Positions 10,049-21,934 of a stretch of 64,000 nt of DNA are shown one piece after another. The stretch is from Calvatia gigantea. Lineage: Eukaryota; Basidiomycota; Agaricomycetes; Agaricales; Lycoperdaceae. The position numbers and the translations under genes are program-made. Below the pieces are notes generated by a model. The model saw nothing but the letters and a program-made list of their open reading frames with translations. It searched no databases and was not told where the DNA came from. The stretch is from NCBI GenBank assembly GCA_025093985.1, contig JACAAK010000002.1:1736001-1800000 (forward strand), written 5' to 3'. Numbering within the stretch: the first letter of the stretch is position 1; each line of letters starts with the position of its first letter.

Positions 10049-13000
10049 ATGGTTGAGATCAGTCGTCCTACTACCGGTCCTTCCTCCCCTTCTCCCGAGG
10101 GAAAGAGGTATCGTTTGGTATATAGCAAGTCCAAGGTCTACGTCAATCCCACCGCCTATGCGAGAGACAATATCCCTGGTTTTGTTGCTCTGGTTAAGAG
10201 GGTATGTACACTCGCTCGCCCGTTGTCAAGGTAAGGCTGACAAAGGAACAGGAAGCACAAAATCCGACGTATTTACTCGCCTGGATTCCAGAATCACTGT
10301 TGAATGAAAAGGGAAGCGCGGAATGGGACAAGTTTATCAAGATCGAGGAAAGAGCTGCCCGAGACCAGGAGGATGACGGTGTGTTTCTTCTCCCATATTC
10401 TTTAGTACTCGCTTCTTAATCCTCCCGCCTTATAGATGTTGTTCTTATCGATCTTCCTACACAACGGCCAGAATCATATGCTTTCTCGGTGCCTCTGACG
10501 TCAATATATTCTCTCATCGTCCAACCTCCTTCACTGTCATCATGGTGTAAGTGTTATCAGCAATCTATCATCCCTCCACTACTAAGACCTTATTCAGACG
10601 GATCAATTGGTATCAATCTCATAAACGGTGATACCCTCCCAACTCTCCATTTTCACGATGACGAATCACATTCATTCACTCTCCATTCCCCCGCCTCAAC
10701 ACGCAGCATTAACAACACGTTAAGCTCCGCCGCCTCTGAGACCACCACAACTCCAGGTACAACGACTTATCCACCCCCTCCTCCTCCTGGCCAACCTTCA
10801 CATCACCAACCAAAACCCATCAACTCCTGGGGCGGCGAAGACCTCCTTTCCCGCTTACGCCAATACGCCCACGTCCTCCGCTCAACCCTCCAGCCAACAC
10901 TATTCCTGATAGATCCCTCAAGAGCAGACATTGAGGCACATACGACCCAGGTTTTCGCCGACGATGCCGTGGATGATATCCTCGCTCAATCATCTTTTGC
11001 GCATTCGCACTCACCGGTCCCTGCACATAGAAAACCTCGACCTATACCGATACCCCAAGGGAATGCAAGTGGGAGTAACCCTTACAGTGCTTATCCGCAG
11101 CATTCGTCGGTGTTGCACCGGTCTTTAGGTTCTGCTGCGTATAATCCAGGTCTAGCGGGGTCGTCAGCGCAAGCTCGGATGGCTTTACTTCAGAGCTTTT
11201 CGAATATCACAAGAGCGACACGGCACGCCGCGCAGAACATCCTCTCACACCCGCTCGCAAAACCCATCGTCCCTCATCTACCGGATCCCGTGAAGAGCCT
11301 TGTTAGTGCGCCTGGGGAGTGGGAATGGGGAAGCTGGGTTGAGAAGGGAGGTGTAGGAGAGTTTGAAAGTGCAAGAGTGTATTTGGCACGCTGGGCCAGG
11401 ATAGTTGCGGAGGAGGGTGAGAGAGCGAGAAGGCGCGAGGCACAGGCATTGCCTACTGTATATGCGGACAATGAGGAGGAGGCCTCTTCCCTGGGAATAT
11501 TCGAGTTGTTGCACACGACTTCGAATCTACCTACACCGAAGAGTTCGAGAAACCCAGAACTCCCCATTAACGAGGAACAGTGGGCAAAGTGGTTTGATAG
11601 TGAGGGTAGACCAACAATTCGGGTGGAAGAGTTTAAGAGGGAGGTGTTTAGAAGGGGTATAAGTGGGGCAGGTGGACTCAGAAAGAAGATTTGGCCGTTT
11701 TTACTCAGTGTGTTCGAGTGGGACTCGAGTGCGGTCGACAGGGAGAGATATTGGCACAGAAAACAGTATGCATTTTGATTGTCATTTCTGCGACGTTTCA
11801 CTAATTGATCCGTAGGATACAATACCAGGAGCTCAAAAACCAATGGTATGGTGTACCTGAAGTGTTCGACAGGCAGGACGTCATCGAAGAACGACATCGT
11901 ATTGATGTAGATTGTCGACGTACGGATCGAGCCCAACCACTCTTTGCAACACCAGGTCCCAAAGATGCCGATGACGAGAAGAAGGCACATCAGCGATATT
12001 TGACGATTTCACCTCAATTAGGCGACTTCGGTGCTCAATCCCCGTCAAATGAGCACATTGAACGGATGGCGAGTATACTGTTGACGTACAACTTTTTTGA
12101 AAAGGATTTGGGTATGTTTGTGAGCTGAATTTCTTCGTGGTGTTTAAGATCTGATCGGTTTTTGAAGGTTACGTCCAGGGAATGTCAGATCTTTGTGCGC
12201 CACTGTATGTGGTCATGGATGCAGATGAAGAAATGACATTTTGGAGTTTCGTCCAGTTCATGGAGCGCATGGTATGTATCTGTCTTTGATCAAGCATCGA
12301 GCTTCCAGTGACGTAGAGCAGAAAAAGAATTTCCTACGTGACCAGAGTGGGATGAAGAAGCAATTGTCGACGTTGCAGCAGTTGATAGAGGTTATGGATC
12401 CCGAGCTCTTTAGGCATCTTGGTATGTTCGTACAACAGACCTATTTTCTGCCCTTTCTCATACATATATCCAGAAAAAGCAGATGGTTTGAACTTGTTCT
12501 TCTGCTTCCGGTGTGTTTTTTTTTCTGTTTCAAAACTAAAAAGACCTTGGTGCTGAAGTTTCTCCGCAGATGGGTCCTCATCGCCTTCAAGCGCGAATTC
12601 CCGTTTGACGAAGTCCTGCGGCTCTGGGAAGTGTCATGGACGGATTATTACAGCACTCAGTTTGTGTTGTTCGTTGCTCTTGCGGTTCTAGAGTCGCATA
12701 GGGATATGATCCTGCGATACCTCGTCGAGGTAAGCTTCTTCCCTTTGCATTCTTTTCTACTCACAAATTCTATCCAGTTTGACGAAATCCTAAAGGTGAT
12801 TTTCTCTTTTATAGGCTCCGCGTATTGAAATTGACATCATTGGTAGTATTGCAACGAGCTAAGCATGACGATTGAGCTGGACACAACTTTGGCTCAGGCA
12901 GAAGTCCTCTTCTTATCCTTTGCACAACTAGTAGTTGACATCGATCAGCGCAAAGCGGAAGAAGCTTCGCTATTGAAAGTAGACGGTCTACGACACAGGC

Positions 13001-13101
13001 TCGTACAGTCACCGTCCACAAACGATCTCATCAAACGCACGAACCTGAGTTTGCTCAAGCTTTCGGACGAGTTAAGGGAGTTGTTAATTAGTGGAGTGTA
13101 G
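10049..13101 (+). CDS. GYP7: TBC-domain Rab GTPase-activating protein, Gyp7/TBC1D15 type
   Basis: Gyp7 proteins accelerate GTP hydrolysis by Ypt7/Rab7-like GTPases on the vacuole and late endosome. The N-terminal domain has YRLVYSKSKVYVNPTAYA and YLLAWIPESLLNEKG, typical of the Rab-binding domain of this subfamily. A Ser/Pro-rich linker of about 250 residues follows, then the TBC domain starting at RPTIRVEEFKREVFRRGISG. Both catalytic fingers are present: the arginine in IDVDCRRTDR (IxxDxxR motif) and the glutamine in GYVQGMSDLC (YxQ motif). About ten exons join cleanly with GT..AG ends and end at TAG 13099-13101. ATG 10049 (MVEISRPTTG) is chosen as the first ATG that directly precedes the conserved domain. 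Confidence 0.92.
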
Positions 13102-13325
13102 AGTAATATTTGGTCATAAGTATTCCCCTGCTCATCCCTCATCGCATTTGAAATCTGTAGCATTATTAGAGTCTTTTAGTATTTCATACCGTGACGAGTG
13201 TCATGTAATAGAACAGTTAGTCAGGCTTAGACGCAGGTTGCAACTAATAATGGAAGTCACTCCCAAGAATAGACCCCGAGAACTTTTTTTATTCAGTCTC
13301 CATCTACCTTGATTGGTCTTCCACC

Positions 13326-14303
13326 ATGGCCAACCTCACTATCTTGCGCACGTATGCCCTTAAGGACCCCGCCAAGCTTCCAGCTTCAATTCTTTTTTCC
13401 CACTCGGACAAAACAATGACGATCTACGATGCATACCCTAAATCTATCTTTCACTTCCTCGTTCTTCCTCGTGTGCTGTCATCTCCATCTAGAACGGGGA
13501 ATACTTCAGAAGCAAGCGCAGGGGCAAACGTAGAAAAATCAGAGATTCCAACGAACCCCTCGGTTTCAGACTTCGCGAGCCTGCGTACTCTCTTGAACTC
13601 AAAGAACTTAACAAAAGAGCAAGCGAAAGAAGTCATACTATCTCTGAAGGAGGAAGCACTCAAGGTAAAAGCTGAGATCGAGCAGGAGATGGAGAAACGT
13701 TATGGGTTTGTTTGGGATGTCTGGACCGGCTTTCATGCTGTGCCTTCTATGGAGTGAGCCGTCGTATCTTCTTAGCTTTTCCGGTCACTCAAAACGAAAT
13801 GCACTTGTTGTCATGCCCAGACACGTACACCTTCACGTGCTTTCCGGGGATTTATGCTCCGAGCGGATGAAGATCAAGAAACACTATAACACGTTTCATC
13901 CTAAACTTGGGTTCTTCCTCCATATGGAGGAAGTCCTGTCTTGGTTCGACGCCGAACCTTTGTATTTTCGAGATGTACGTCACTTCGAGTGTTTCAGTGA
14001 TGAATGGATTTGAGAATATATTGGTAGATGGCGAAACTTCCGCCCTCTAAGTATGAAACCTTGATCAAAAGGCCCCTTTCTTGCTTTCATTGCGATTCTG
14101 AAGAGAAGAATATCCCGACTCTCAAGGCACATCTTCAGGAGGAATGGGGAAAACAACAAACTCGAGCCAAAACCCGAAATAAACGGAAATCCGAGTCGGA
14201 CAGGACCCAGAAACGGCTTAACCTTTCGCCGTCTTCCTCAAGCGGAACTAGGGAGAGTGACGCGAGCCCTCCCCACAAGAAGGCCAAGATAAACACACCA
14301 TGA
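13326..14303 (+). CDS. HNT3: Aprataxin-like DNA/RNA 5'-adenylate hydrolase (HIT domain plus zinc finger)
   Basis: Aprataxin removes AMP left on 5' ends by abortive DNA ligation. Four exons run from ATG 13326 (Kozak-like ccaccATGG) to TGA 14303. The HIT domain starts with ILFSHSDKTMTIYDAYPKSI, and the histidine triad HVHLHVLSGD is created by the splice ending at about 13822. The C-terminal zinc-binding motif CFHCDSEEKNIPTLKAHLQE fits the C2HE finger described for fungal aprataxin. A helical, Lys/Glu-rich insertion (about residues 55-130) separates the two halves of the HIT domain. A basic tail rich in Lys, Arg and Ser suggests nuclear localisation. Confidence 0.92.
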
Positions 14304-14397
14304 ATCAATATCGTGCACTACTAGTTCTTCATTTGTCTAATTAGGGGCATACTGTAAATGATTTAACGAGTTCCCCCAGCATCAATTAATCAGCCCA

Positions 14398-15975
14398 TTA
14401 GACCTTCTGTTCCTTGCTAGCTTCCAACTTCGCAGCGCGAGATTTTTCGCTGGCCAGCCGGACTGCCCAAGTAAATTCGTAGGTCCTTACGGCGTCTGCA
14501 TTTTGCGCGTCATCGTGCGACGCCGCCGGTTGGGCGATTGGTACTCACCTTCATAGCTACTCAGGATCTGCGCCGCTTCTGGGTCTGCTGCAGTGTTCTC
14601 GATGATATTCACGAAGTTAGAAACCTCCGAGAAGAAAGGGTCATCATCTGGGAAATCAATGATTTGCTCATGGTCATTCCCAGGCTTTCGAATATGGAGA
14701 ACAGGTAGCACATAAGGGTTGACCAACCTTATTTCAGGAGTCAGTGAGGAGAATTCTGGGTGATCTGAATCATAGCATACTTGAGCAGGTATCCATCAGC
14801 ATAGACTTCAAATTCACAGCTATAGTCGGTACCCTGCAGAGCGATAATGTGGGTGAGGCTCCCCACGGCTCCGTTGTCATATTTCCTGCAAATGATAGCC
14901 GGGGTTAAACTCCTGACGTGTCGGTCCCCTCAACTTACCAAGTTGCTGCAGTGACACGAGGTACCTTATTCTCTGGGGCGATCTCACTTTCATTGATTGG
15001 CATCTTCGAAAGCTGCCCTGGTTTCTCGTCCCACTCCAGAGTGTGTGCTTGAACGCTCGAGATGTCCACTTCACCACCAAGATAACGTGAAAGATCACAG
15101 AAATGGGTGCCTTGTTCAATGATCGGCCCTGCGCTAAATTAGGGGTTTATTTTTAGAAATCTGTGGCAAAGGCGTCCAAGGTACCTTTTTGACTTGTTCC
15201 ACCAGTCAGGCCCTGGGATGGCCGTGTATGCAGCAGCGTAGCGAGCAATGGTGCACATCACGGTCAATTTGTTCTCCTTGATGATTTTCTTCATCATCTG
15301 AACAGCCCTGAGATACCGCAACATATATCTAGCCATCCGCGTTAGGTTATAGCCGCAGAAGGAACGGATATCACCTACCCAACTGAACAGATGGTTTTCG
15401 CGTCAGCGATCATCTTAGCAATCTGGTAACCGTCTTGAACATGCTCAAATGGCCCAGTTGCGATTGGCTTCTCGATGAACATAGGAATGCCAGGGAAATA
15501 CTTGAGAATTTGGACCTCAATGTCTTTGCCACTCTGGAAGGAGCCACGGAACATGGCAGGAGTGCCAACGATGATGGCGTGGGGCTTTTCCTTGGGGGTC
15601 AAGTCGTTAGCGAGGTCGTCAAGAGACTTATAGACGCGCGTGTCCACGTAGGCGGAGGCGACAAGAGAGTCGCGTTTCTCTTGGAGAACTGCCATAGCAC
15701 GCTCGGTGGCGGGGTCAACGAGTGCGGCTACTTTGAGACGACGGCCAAGTTTTCTGAGCAAAGATAGGTTAGAGAGAAGGTAGGGTATTGCCGGGTAGTT
15801 AATTACTGCTCCAAACGGAGTGAGTGGTTCCAAGGACCCAAGTCAGTACCTGGTGTGATTGACCGATCTTGAGAATGTTGACGGTTAAGGTAAAAAAGGG
15901 AGGGTGTTCACCGAACATAATCCTGCCTGCGCCGATACAAACTATGTTAAAATCGTTGATATTCGAGTCAGTCAT
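14398..15975 (-). CDS. Gfo/Idh/MocA-family NAD(P)-dependent oxidoreductase
   Basis: From ATG 15975 the protein opens with a Rossmann motif (IVCIGAGRIMFG), then KVAALVDPATERA, HAIIVGTPAMFRGS and IPMFIEKPIATGPFE, where EKP is the family hallmark. The C-terminal domain has PDWWNKSK, then IEQGTHFCDLSRYLGGE, where His is the usual catalytic position, and GAVGSLTHIIALQGTDYSCE. Seven or so exons join in phase, ending at TAA 14398-14400. The length, about 400 residues, is usual for the family. The substrate is not predictable from sequence; sugar, inositol or dihydrodiol dehydrogenases are all in this fold. It converges on aprataxin with about 95 bp between stops. Confidence 0.85.
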
Positions 15976-16151
15976 AGTGGATACGAAGGGGTGTTTAAAG
16001 TTGGTGGAGTGAGGATGATTGATAGATAAGTAGGTAACTCATTTAGCCACGATAACAACGCATTTATATCACAAACCGCGCGTTGGAATAGTTCTTCTTC
16101 ACCTTTCACGTGTTACTACGCTACAATCTACCATCCAATCAGATGCACCGT

Positions 16152-16615
16152 TCATTCTACCCGCTCCTGCTCCTTGGCCTGCAGCTGGGCACGCTTGCGC
16201 TCTGCGGCTTCGAGACGCTCGCTCATCGCCTTCAACTCTTGTTGCAGTCTCTCATTCTCCTCATTGAGTTTCAGGAGATTTGACCTCCGTTTCTCAATCT
16301 TCTCATTGTCTCTGCCCGCGCTGCAGTAATTAAACATTATGTAAAGATGGCCAAACATTTTTACTCACTCGTCTTTGGGTGGCTTCACGAAAGATGAGAC
16401 ATCAAAACTGAGGTCGGCGTCGGGTATGTCAGGTTCCAGAAGTGGCCGCGGCCCGCGCTCTGGTTCCTGTCTAGTCGTCGTGATGGTCTCTTGAGGCTGA
16501 GAGCTAGAGGAACCAGCCAATTAGATGTCTTTTCCAATTGATCCAGTGTGTTGGCCACCTACCCGACATCCTGGTCGTGATGAGCATGGCGTGACGCGCG
16601 ATGGTCAGAGTTCAT
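16152..16615 (-). CDS. Small coiled-coil protein, unrecognised
   Basis: Three exons from ATG 16615 (MNSDHRASRHAHHDQDV) to TGA 16152-16154 give about 118 residues. The first 60 are disordered, His/Pro/Glu-rich, with an acidic patch (EPDIPDADLSFDVSSF). The rest is a single charged helix of about 50 residues (KIEKRRSNLLKLNEENERLQ and onward) with clear heptad spacing of Leu. Splice joins are GT..AG and in phase. I do not recognise the family; a subunit of a larger coiled-coil complex is an inference only. It is head to head with the PIG-Y-like gene. Confidence 0.65.
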
Positions 16616-16858
16616 CGTCCTAAGTTCTCTTTTCTGGTCCTTTTTCTATCCACGTATTGGAGAGTCCTCGTTGCCACAATTGGCGCCGATGTTCGTGTTC
16701 AGGAGGATGGCTTGCAGAGTTCATATCCAATTAGCTCAGAACTGTCTCCACGGCGAGAGCTTCACAAGGTCACGCACACTCTCCCAGGCTTAGCTATTGA
16801 CCTTAACTCTCTTCCCTTCAAGAACAACCTCTCGCGGTGGTGGCAAGTCATCTCACAC

Positions 16859-17142
16859 ATGTCCAGGATCGATAGTGGTCATGCCATCGTCGCATTCTCC
16901 ATCGGCTTCTTCATCATAACGAGTTATGCCACACTCTTCAGCGTTTTCTTGCCATCGAAAGATATACCAGTATGTGACATCACAAAGTCGAACAAGCAAA
17001 ACCTGGTTAAGGATCCTCCCAGGTTCTGCGCACATTGGCGGAAGACAAGCACTATAAGTACTTCGCCATCCTCGCCATACCCACCACTTTCTATTTTGTC
17101 ATAGCCAATTGGGTTGGATGGCAGTACTACAGCAATTCGTGA
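16859..17142 (+). CDS. PIGY: PIG-Y-like subunit of the GPI-GlcNAc transferase
   Basis: PIG-Y (yeast Eri1) is a tiny two-span ER membrane protein of the complex that starts GPI-anchor synthesis by adding GlcNAc to phosphatidylinositol. The product is about 76 residues: MSRIDSGH, first span AIVAFSIGFFIITSYATLF, a short lumenal loop with an intron at 16970-17020, then KYFAILAIPTTFYFVIANWV and WQYYSNS to TGA 17140-17142. The tail resembles the FFxxxxWxGxKxFRHN end of PIG-Y. The frame stays open upstream to an ATG at 16601, but that start lies inside the divergent gene's coding sequence, so 16859 is preferred. Family identity rests on topology, size and the C-terminal motif. Confidence 0.6.
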
Positions 17143-17493
17143 TATCACTTTGGCTCAGGGTTTTCTTGGTTTGAGGTAGCGGACCGTGATACGTGCACAA
17201 CGGAGGAATCTTGTGCTTCTATCCCATTTGTTCCAAAAAGAGGACCGCCCTCTCCCCATGTGACTTTTTTTGTGAGACTTCTTGGTATCAAGATTGGATG
17301 TCGCATTGCATAATGTACATAGAATGCAAAGATGTTCATGGCATAACACAAGTCGTATGACTGGAACATAACACCAGGGCATCATACTATGAATGCCGTC
17401 CCCGGAGCCCTGGTGTAATATATATGAAAAAAGAATGTTTGGAAAAGGGCATAAATTAAAAAATGCACGTGTATTCCGCGTGGCGGGAGCCGC
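17143..17493. other. Convergent intergenic region
   Basis: Lies between the PIG-Y-like stop and the Sfi1 stop, so both 3' ends are here. No gene seen. Confidence 0.5.
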
Positions 17494-20400
17494 TCACGGT
17501 GGTGATGAAGGAGGTGATTCCGTCAAACGCGAAGTAGCAGAAGGAGAAAGGTCCCTAACCCGGTTCCTACCCCTGAGGTGATTCCATGAAATTCTATGTC
17601 CACCAACATCCTCGGAAGCCGTGGATCGCGGCCCGCGCACAGGTGGTGTGCTCTCTGCGTTGATCGACGCGAAGAGCGGAGATCGACCTACGTCTCCCGA
17701 TCCTGAGCCGTTTACACTAGAACCGCGACGATCCCCTTGATTTGAAAACCTGTACTTTCGACGTGGCGGACTCAGATCAAATCCGCCCCGTTGGTGTTGC
17801 ACATTCGCCCGCAGCAGACTAACAATCCCAGTACCCTGTCCGAGTCCAAACGGAGATCGCGAAATGCGAGATGACCGAGGGCGCTCCTCGATTGAAGACG
17901 CCGCTGCTCCCGTATTATCTCCAGGATTTCCAAGACGTTCCTCAGTTAACGTCCCTTGCGCCGGGCTGCGACGCGAGAAGAATGAAGCCGCTGGACGGAT
18001 CGGATATGACCTGGAAGAAGGGATCACCGCTGATTCGTTCGTTGGGGGTAATGCGGGTAATGGTGGGGATGCTGAAATGGGCGTTGGTCCTTTCCCTCGG
18101 ACCCCTCCACTTGGAGGTAGTCGAAGGTACCGTGCCCGCCTAACATGAGAGGGGTGCATCAGAGAGTCTGGGGTTGCTTTAGGCATGATCACTTACGCCA
18201 CAGCTTTTGACACCAGCTTCGCCCGGTAGGCTTCCGACCATTGTTTGAATACTCTAGCTGTTTATGTACCTCAGCTTGCGCAGATTTTCGTGGCGGTTAG
18301 AGAAGACGTACACAGAATCATGTTGTCATGTCTCTCCCTGACCTTTCGAACCTTCTGAGCAACTGGTAAAGCCTCTCTCCATTTCAGATAAAATTTCTTT
18401 TTGGTATGCTCGGCATTAAATTTGACAGCCAAGATCGCAGGTCTCGCCTTGAACTGTGCATAAGTTTCGGCCAGAAGAAAAAAGGTAAGAAGGATTACCC
18501 TAGCCTTGGCATGCCAGACACTAAATGCTTGGTACATCAAATTTTGTTGGCTTCGCATCAGCATTTCAATCTCCTGTTGCAAATGAGAAAAGGCATTCCT
18601 TCGGGTAATAGCTCGTACCAATGGCCGAAGGCGTCTCTCAAGGTAGTTACATTTCCATTTGTCCCAAACCCTTTGAATTACCAGAAGCTTCATTTCGTCT
18701 TCTTTACTTTGCAGAACATATCTACGGTGTTGCGTGACTCGCGTGTTCGCTAACCATCGTTGGAAGAAACGGCGCAGTGTATCTGAAATATCTTTGGCAA
18801 GGAAGTACGGAACACAGGTGATCTTACCCTACCTTCTTGTTTCAGGGCAAGGTGGTCTTCCAAAAGCACAAGGTTCTCTTTGTGGCGTTTCAGAACAGCT
18901 TTGAATCGGCTCCAAGTATATCTGCATGCAAAATTGAGACAACAAAAGCTGATGAAGCAGATACAAGCATGCCTTTCTAGTTTTGAATTATGAATTTCCA
19001 TCGCTTGGAGCTCACGTTCTCGCATGAAAATGACGCGCTCAGTCCAGCGAGACAATGCATTTCGCCCCATTCGCTGCCGAGTCGTTAGGAGACATCCCAC
19101 TTCCTCAAGGTATTCCGTACCTGGTGTACCCGTTCTTGCATGAGTGCTTCACTTTGTGTACACTGGCGCTTCTGTCTTGTGAGTAAGAGCCAACCTAAGT
19201 CCAATTAGCCAACCCCTAGAATAATCTAGGTAGGAAGAGCATACGATAAAGAATTCGTGCAGCTTGGCGATCTTGTAATTTCTTAACGAGCTTCTGTCGT
19301 TTTCTTTCCTCCAGGCCCTCCCGAAAGCGTGATAGCCAGAGCTTTCCAGACTTCGTGCACAGACGCTCGTCGTAAAAGCGCACAGCCGCATTGAGTGAGT
19401 TTTGGCGCGACTGGAGGGCTATCTGCCAACGGAAAAGGGTCGTCGACAAAACTCGGGCACTGGTTTTATAGTAGAAAGTAATAGCAAGTTCTGTGCGAAG
19501 TTGCATCAGCCAACTGACTAAAAAGCTTTGAACGAAACCAAACCCACCATTTCGTTTCTTACTCCGAACCACTTGGTCTTTCCAAGTTGACCATGCATGA
19601 TACAAAAGCCTCTTATCCCTATGGCGATCCACTTCCCTTCCCCGAACATGTACCAACCATACACGAAGTATAGCACAGACAAGGACTTTGTCTTGTCGAG
19701 CAGCATGTTTGTCTGCCCGCGCCTCGAGCGCCTAGACCGCTGTTTGAGAAAAGGCTGATGGAGGAGATGTAGAACGTACGTGAACTTTCTGCAAAGCACC
19801 CTCCCACTTGACGAGACCCCGTTTTTGTATGCTACGATCCCTGAAGAAGGCAGCTCTTCTGTAATCATATCTAGCCATGGTTGTTAGATCGGGCGAGACT
19901 TCAACACCCCAGGTGACGTACGTATTCTTCCTCCAAGCACTCCAGGCATTCCACATAATTCTCATGTGCACTCTATCAGCCATCTCCTTCTCCTGCACCG
20001 GCCACCCCGGCTACAGCCCGCCACGTCTGCCAGCAGTGAAGAAGTAACCTTTGGTCCCTCGAAACAATCAACTGCTCGCCTTTCTCTCCGATCGTATGGA
20101 CTCGATGAAACACCCCCTTCCACTTCAGGAAAGCCAGGAGAAGTACCTTCTGCTTATACACTCCATCAGCAAAGGAAACCTGATATTTTTGACGCCAGAA
20201 TGCCCATGCATCTTTGAAAATTCGAAGGCTGCGACGATCTCTGACCATCTTCATTTTATTTCGCATCTCGCTACGCCATCTCGCCTGTTGTTTCTCCCGT
20301 AACTTCTTCCTCCATAAAGCGAAATACGCAGAAAGTCGTCGCTCGTCATCCAACCTAGCAACATCCCCGTACATAGCCTGCCGCAGAGCAAGCGAGTTTC

Positions 20401-21578
20401 TCCAGTGGTGCAACGTTAGTCGAAGGACAAAAGCACTCCTAGCCTCCTCGATTTGCTTTTGCGATACCTGCACCTCCAAGTTACAGCGTTATCCAACGAT
20501 GGTAAATCGGTTACGTACCGCAATCCATTGATAGCCTTGTCTCCACACTGCCCAACATCTTTCCAAAAGCCTCTCCTCACGAAATCTATCGGCCTCTGCC
20601 TCAAGTTGTTGAATTCTGATCTTATTCCAAGTATCATCTTCATCCGCTGTACCCTGTCCCCTGTTCTGGACTATACCCCATCTAGCACCCGCGAATCGAT
20701 TGTTCACCTTGGCTGGCTGCGAAATCTTGGTTGCAGTTAATGGTTTTGAGCGACCTTGCTGATTGTAACGCGGTGCTTTGATAGCAGCGCCGTAAGATGG
20801 AAGAGTGGTTGAGGGGGCGACTGTCTCCGCCTCAGATAGGGATGTATCACTGGCAGGTGGGGGTTTACTGCGCATAGAAGCTGGTAAGCCCCGCAGAGAC
20901 GATATCATGGACACCTTCGATTGGGTATTTTGGATGGTTGCGGGGGGTTTGGGGGTGGTATATTGCTGCTTCAAGAAAAGGTTGGAAGTTTGGTGGTATT
21001 GGAGGACATCATTTGGTATATCATCTTCCATATCCGAAGTGACCGTATCCGCGTCTATGTCTTGTAGTTGCGGCAAAGTAGGTTTAAGAGGTTGCGAATC
21101 AAATTTTGAACGCGATTTGACGCGTGAAGACACGGTTTCTTGATCGTCGTTTGAACCGTCAGGCAGCTGCAACGAAGGTGAGGTTCGCTACAAAACTCTC
21201 ATAGTAGGTGGCCCGTACCTGACTGTGTTGTCTCCTCACTGCCTCCCACTTTTCGCCCCAATTCTTTCCCTTCATGGTTCCCAGCTTCAACAGCTTGCCG
21301 TAGTATCGTACCTCACCCGAATCGATGCCTCGCTCCTTCAAGACATCGTTATAAGCTTTAAAAACGATCGGGAAGGTGGTAGCTAGAGGGCCAGCACGCC
21401 TGACTACGGCGCCGATGAAGTCGATGTCGCCGTGAGTGAGATTCCTGAGCTCCGGAACAACAACAGTGGAACTAGAAATGATTGAGAGATCAATTGAAGG
21501 TGGCGGAGGAGGGAGCTTGGGCGCCTTAGTTAGTCGCAGAGGAGGAGATGCTCTTGTTGGTTGAAATAGAGTCTGCAT
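17494..21578 (-). CDS. SFI1: Sfi1-type centrin-binding spindle pole body protein
   Basis: Sfi1 forms a long helix that binds centrin/Cdc31 and drives spindle pole body duplication. From ATG 21578 the N-terminal region carries LTHGDIDFIGAVVRRAGPLA and a disordered segment. Many Sfi1 repeats follow, each with an aromatic-Leu-x-x-W pattern: RCWAVWRQGYQWIA, LHHWRNSLALRQA, YFALWRKKLREKQ, WAFWRQKYQ, CWQTWRAVAG, AWSAWRKN, AWSTWKDQ, AFSVWHAKAR, YLKWREALP. The C-terminus is Ser/Arg/Pro-rich and ends at TGA 17494. Roughly a dozen exons are needed. At about 19991-20004 the frame between TWRAVAGVAG and QEKEMADRV is off by one base unless a 22-nt intron is assumed. Another join near 19150-19240 is also uncertain. 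Confidence 0.85.
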
Positions 21579-21934
21579 TAGAGAGAAGAATCATAAAAGA
21601 TAAAATACAACAGTCGGAAGGAGAAAGTGTGAAGGCCAGCAGCCGCAGCGAGCTGATGGATGCGGAGAGTACCTGGTCGGCAGGCTTGACATCACGCACA
21701 CGCTTTCGTGATTCCATCCCATCACCCAATCCCACGGGTCGATTTCAAGTTTTAGAGAGCTTGTGTACTTCGGTACCCAGCGCTGGCACACACCTTGAAA
21801 AAGAGGCTCAACAAACAACGTATAGTATAACTCTGGGATTATGTATGCTACAACAGAGTACGATAACACAAATAAAGGCGCTTGTATACAAATTCAACGA
21901 TTGCCACACTTTGACCGATATTACAGAAATCACT
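21579..21934. other. Spacer upstream of Sfi1 and downstream of the Zn2Cys6 gene
   Basis: Should hold the 3' UTR of the regulator and the Sfi1 promoter. Several CACA/TATAG-like stretches occur but nothing decisive was seen. Confidence 0.4.

Noticed and set aside
10489..11778. Treating the 429-codon ORF as a separate gene
   Set aside because: It is one exon (plus read-through) of the Gyp7 gene; flanking exons join in phase and supply the TBC catalytic residues.
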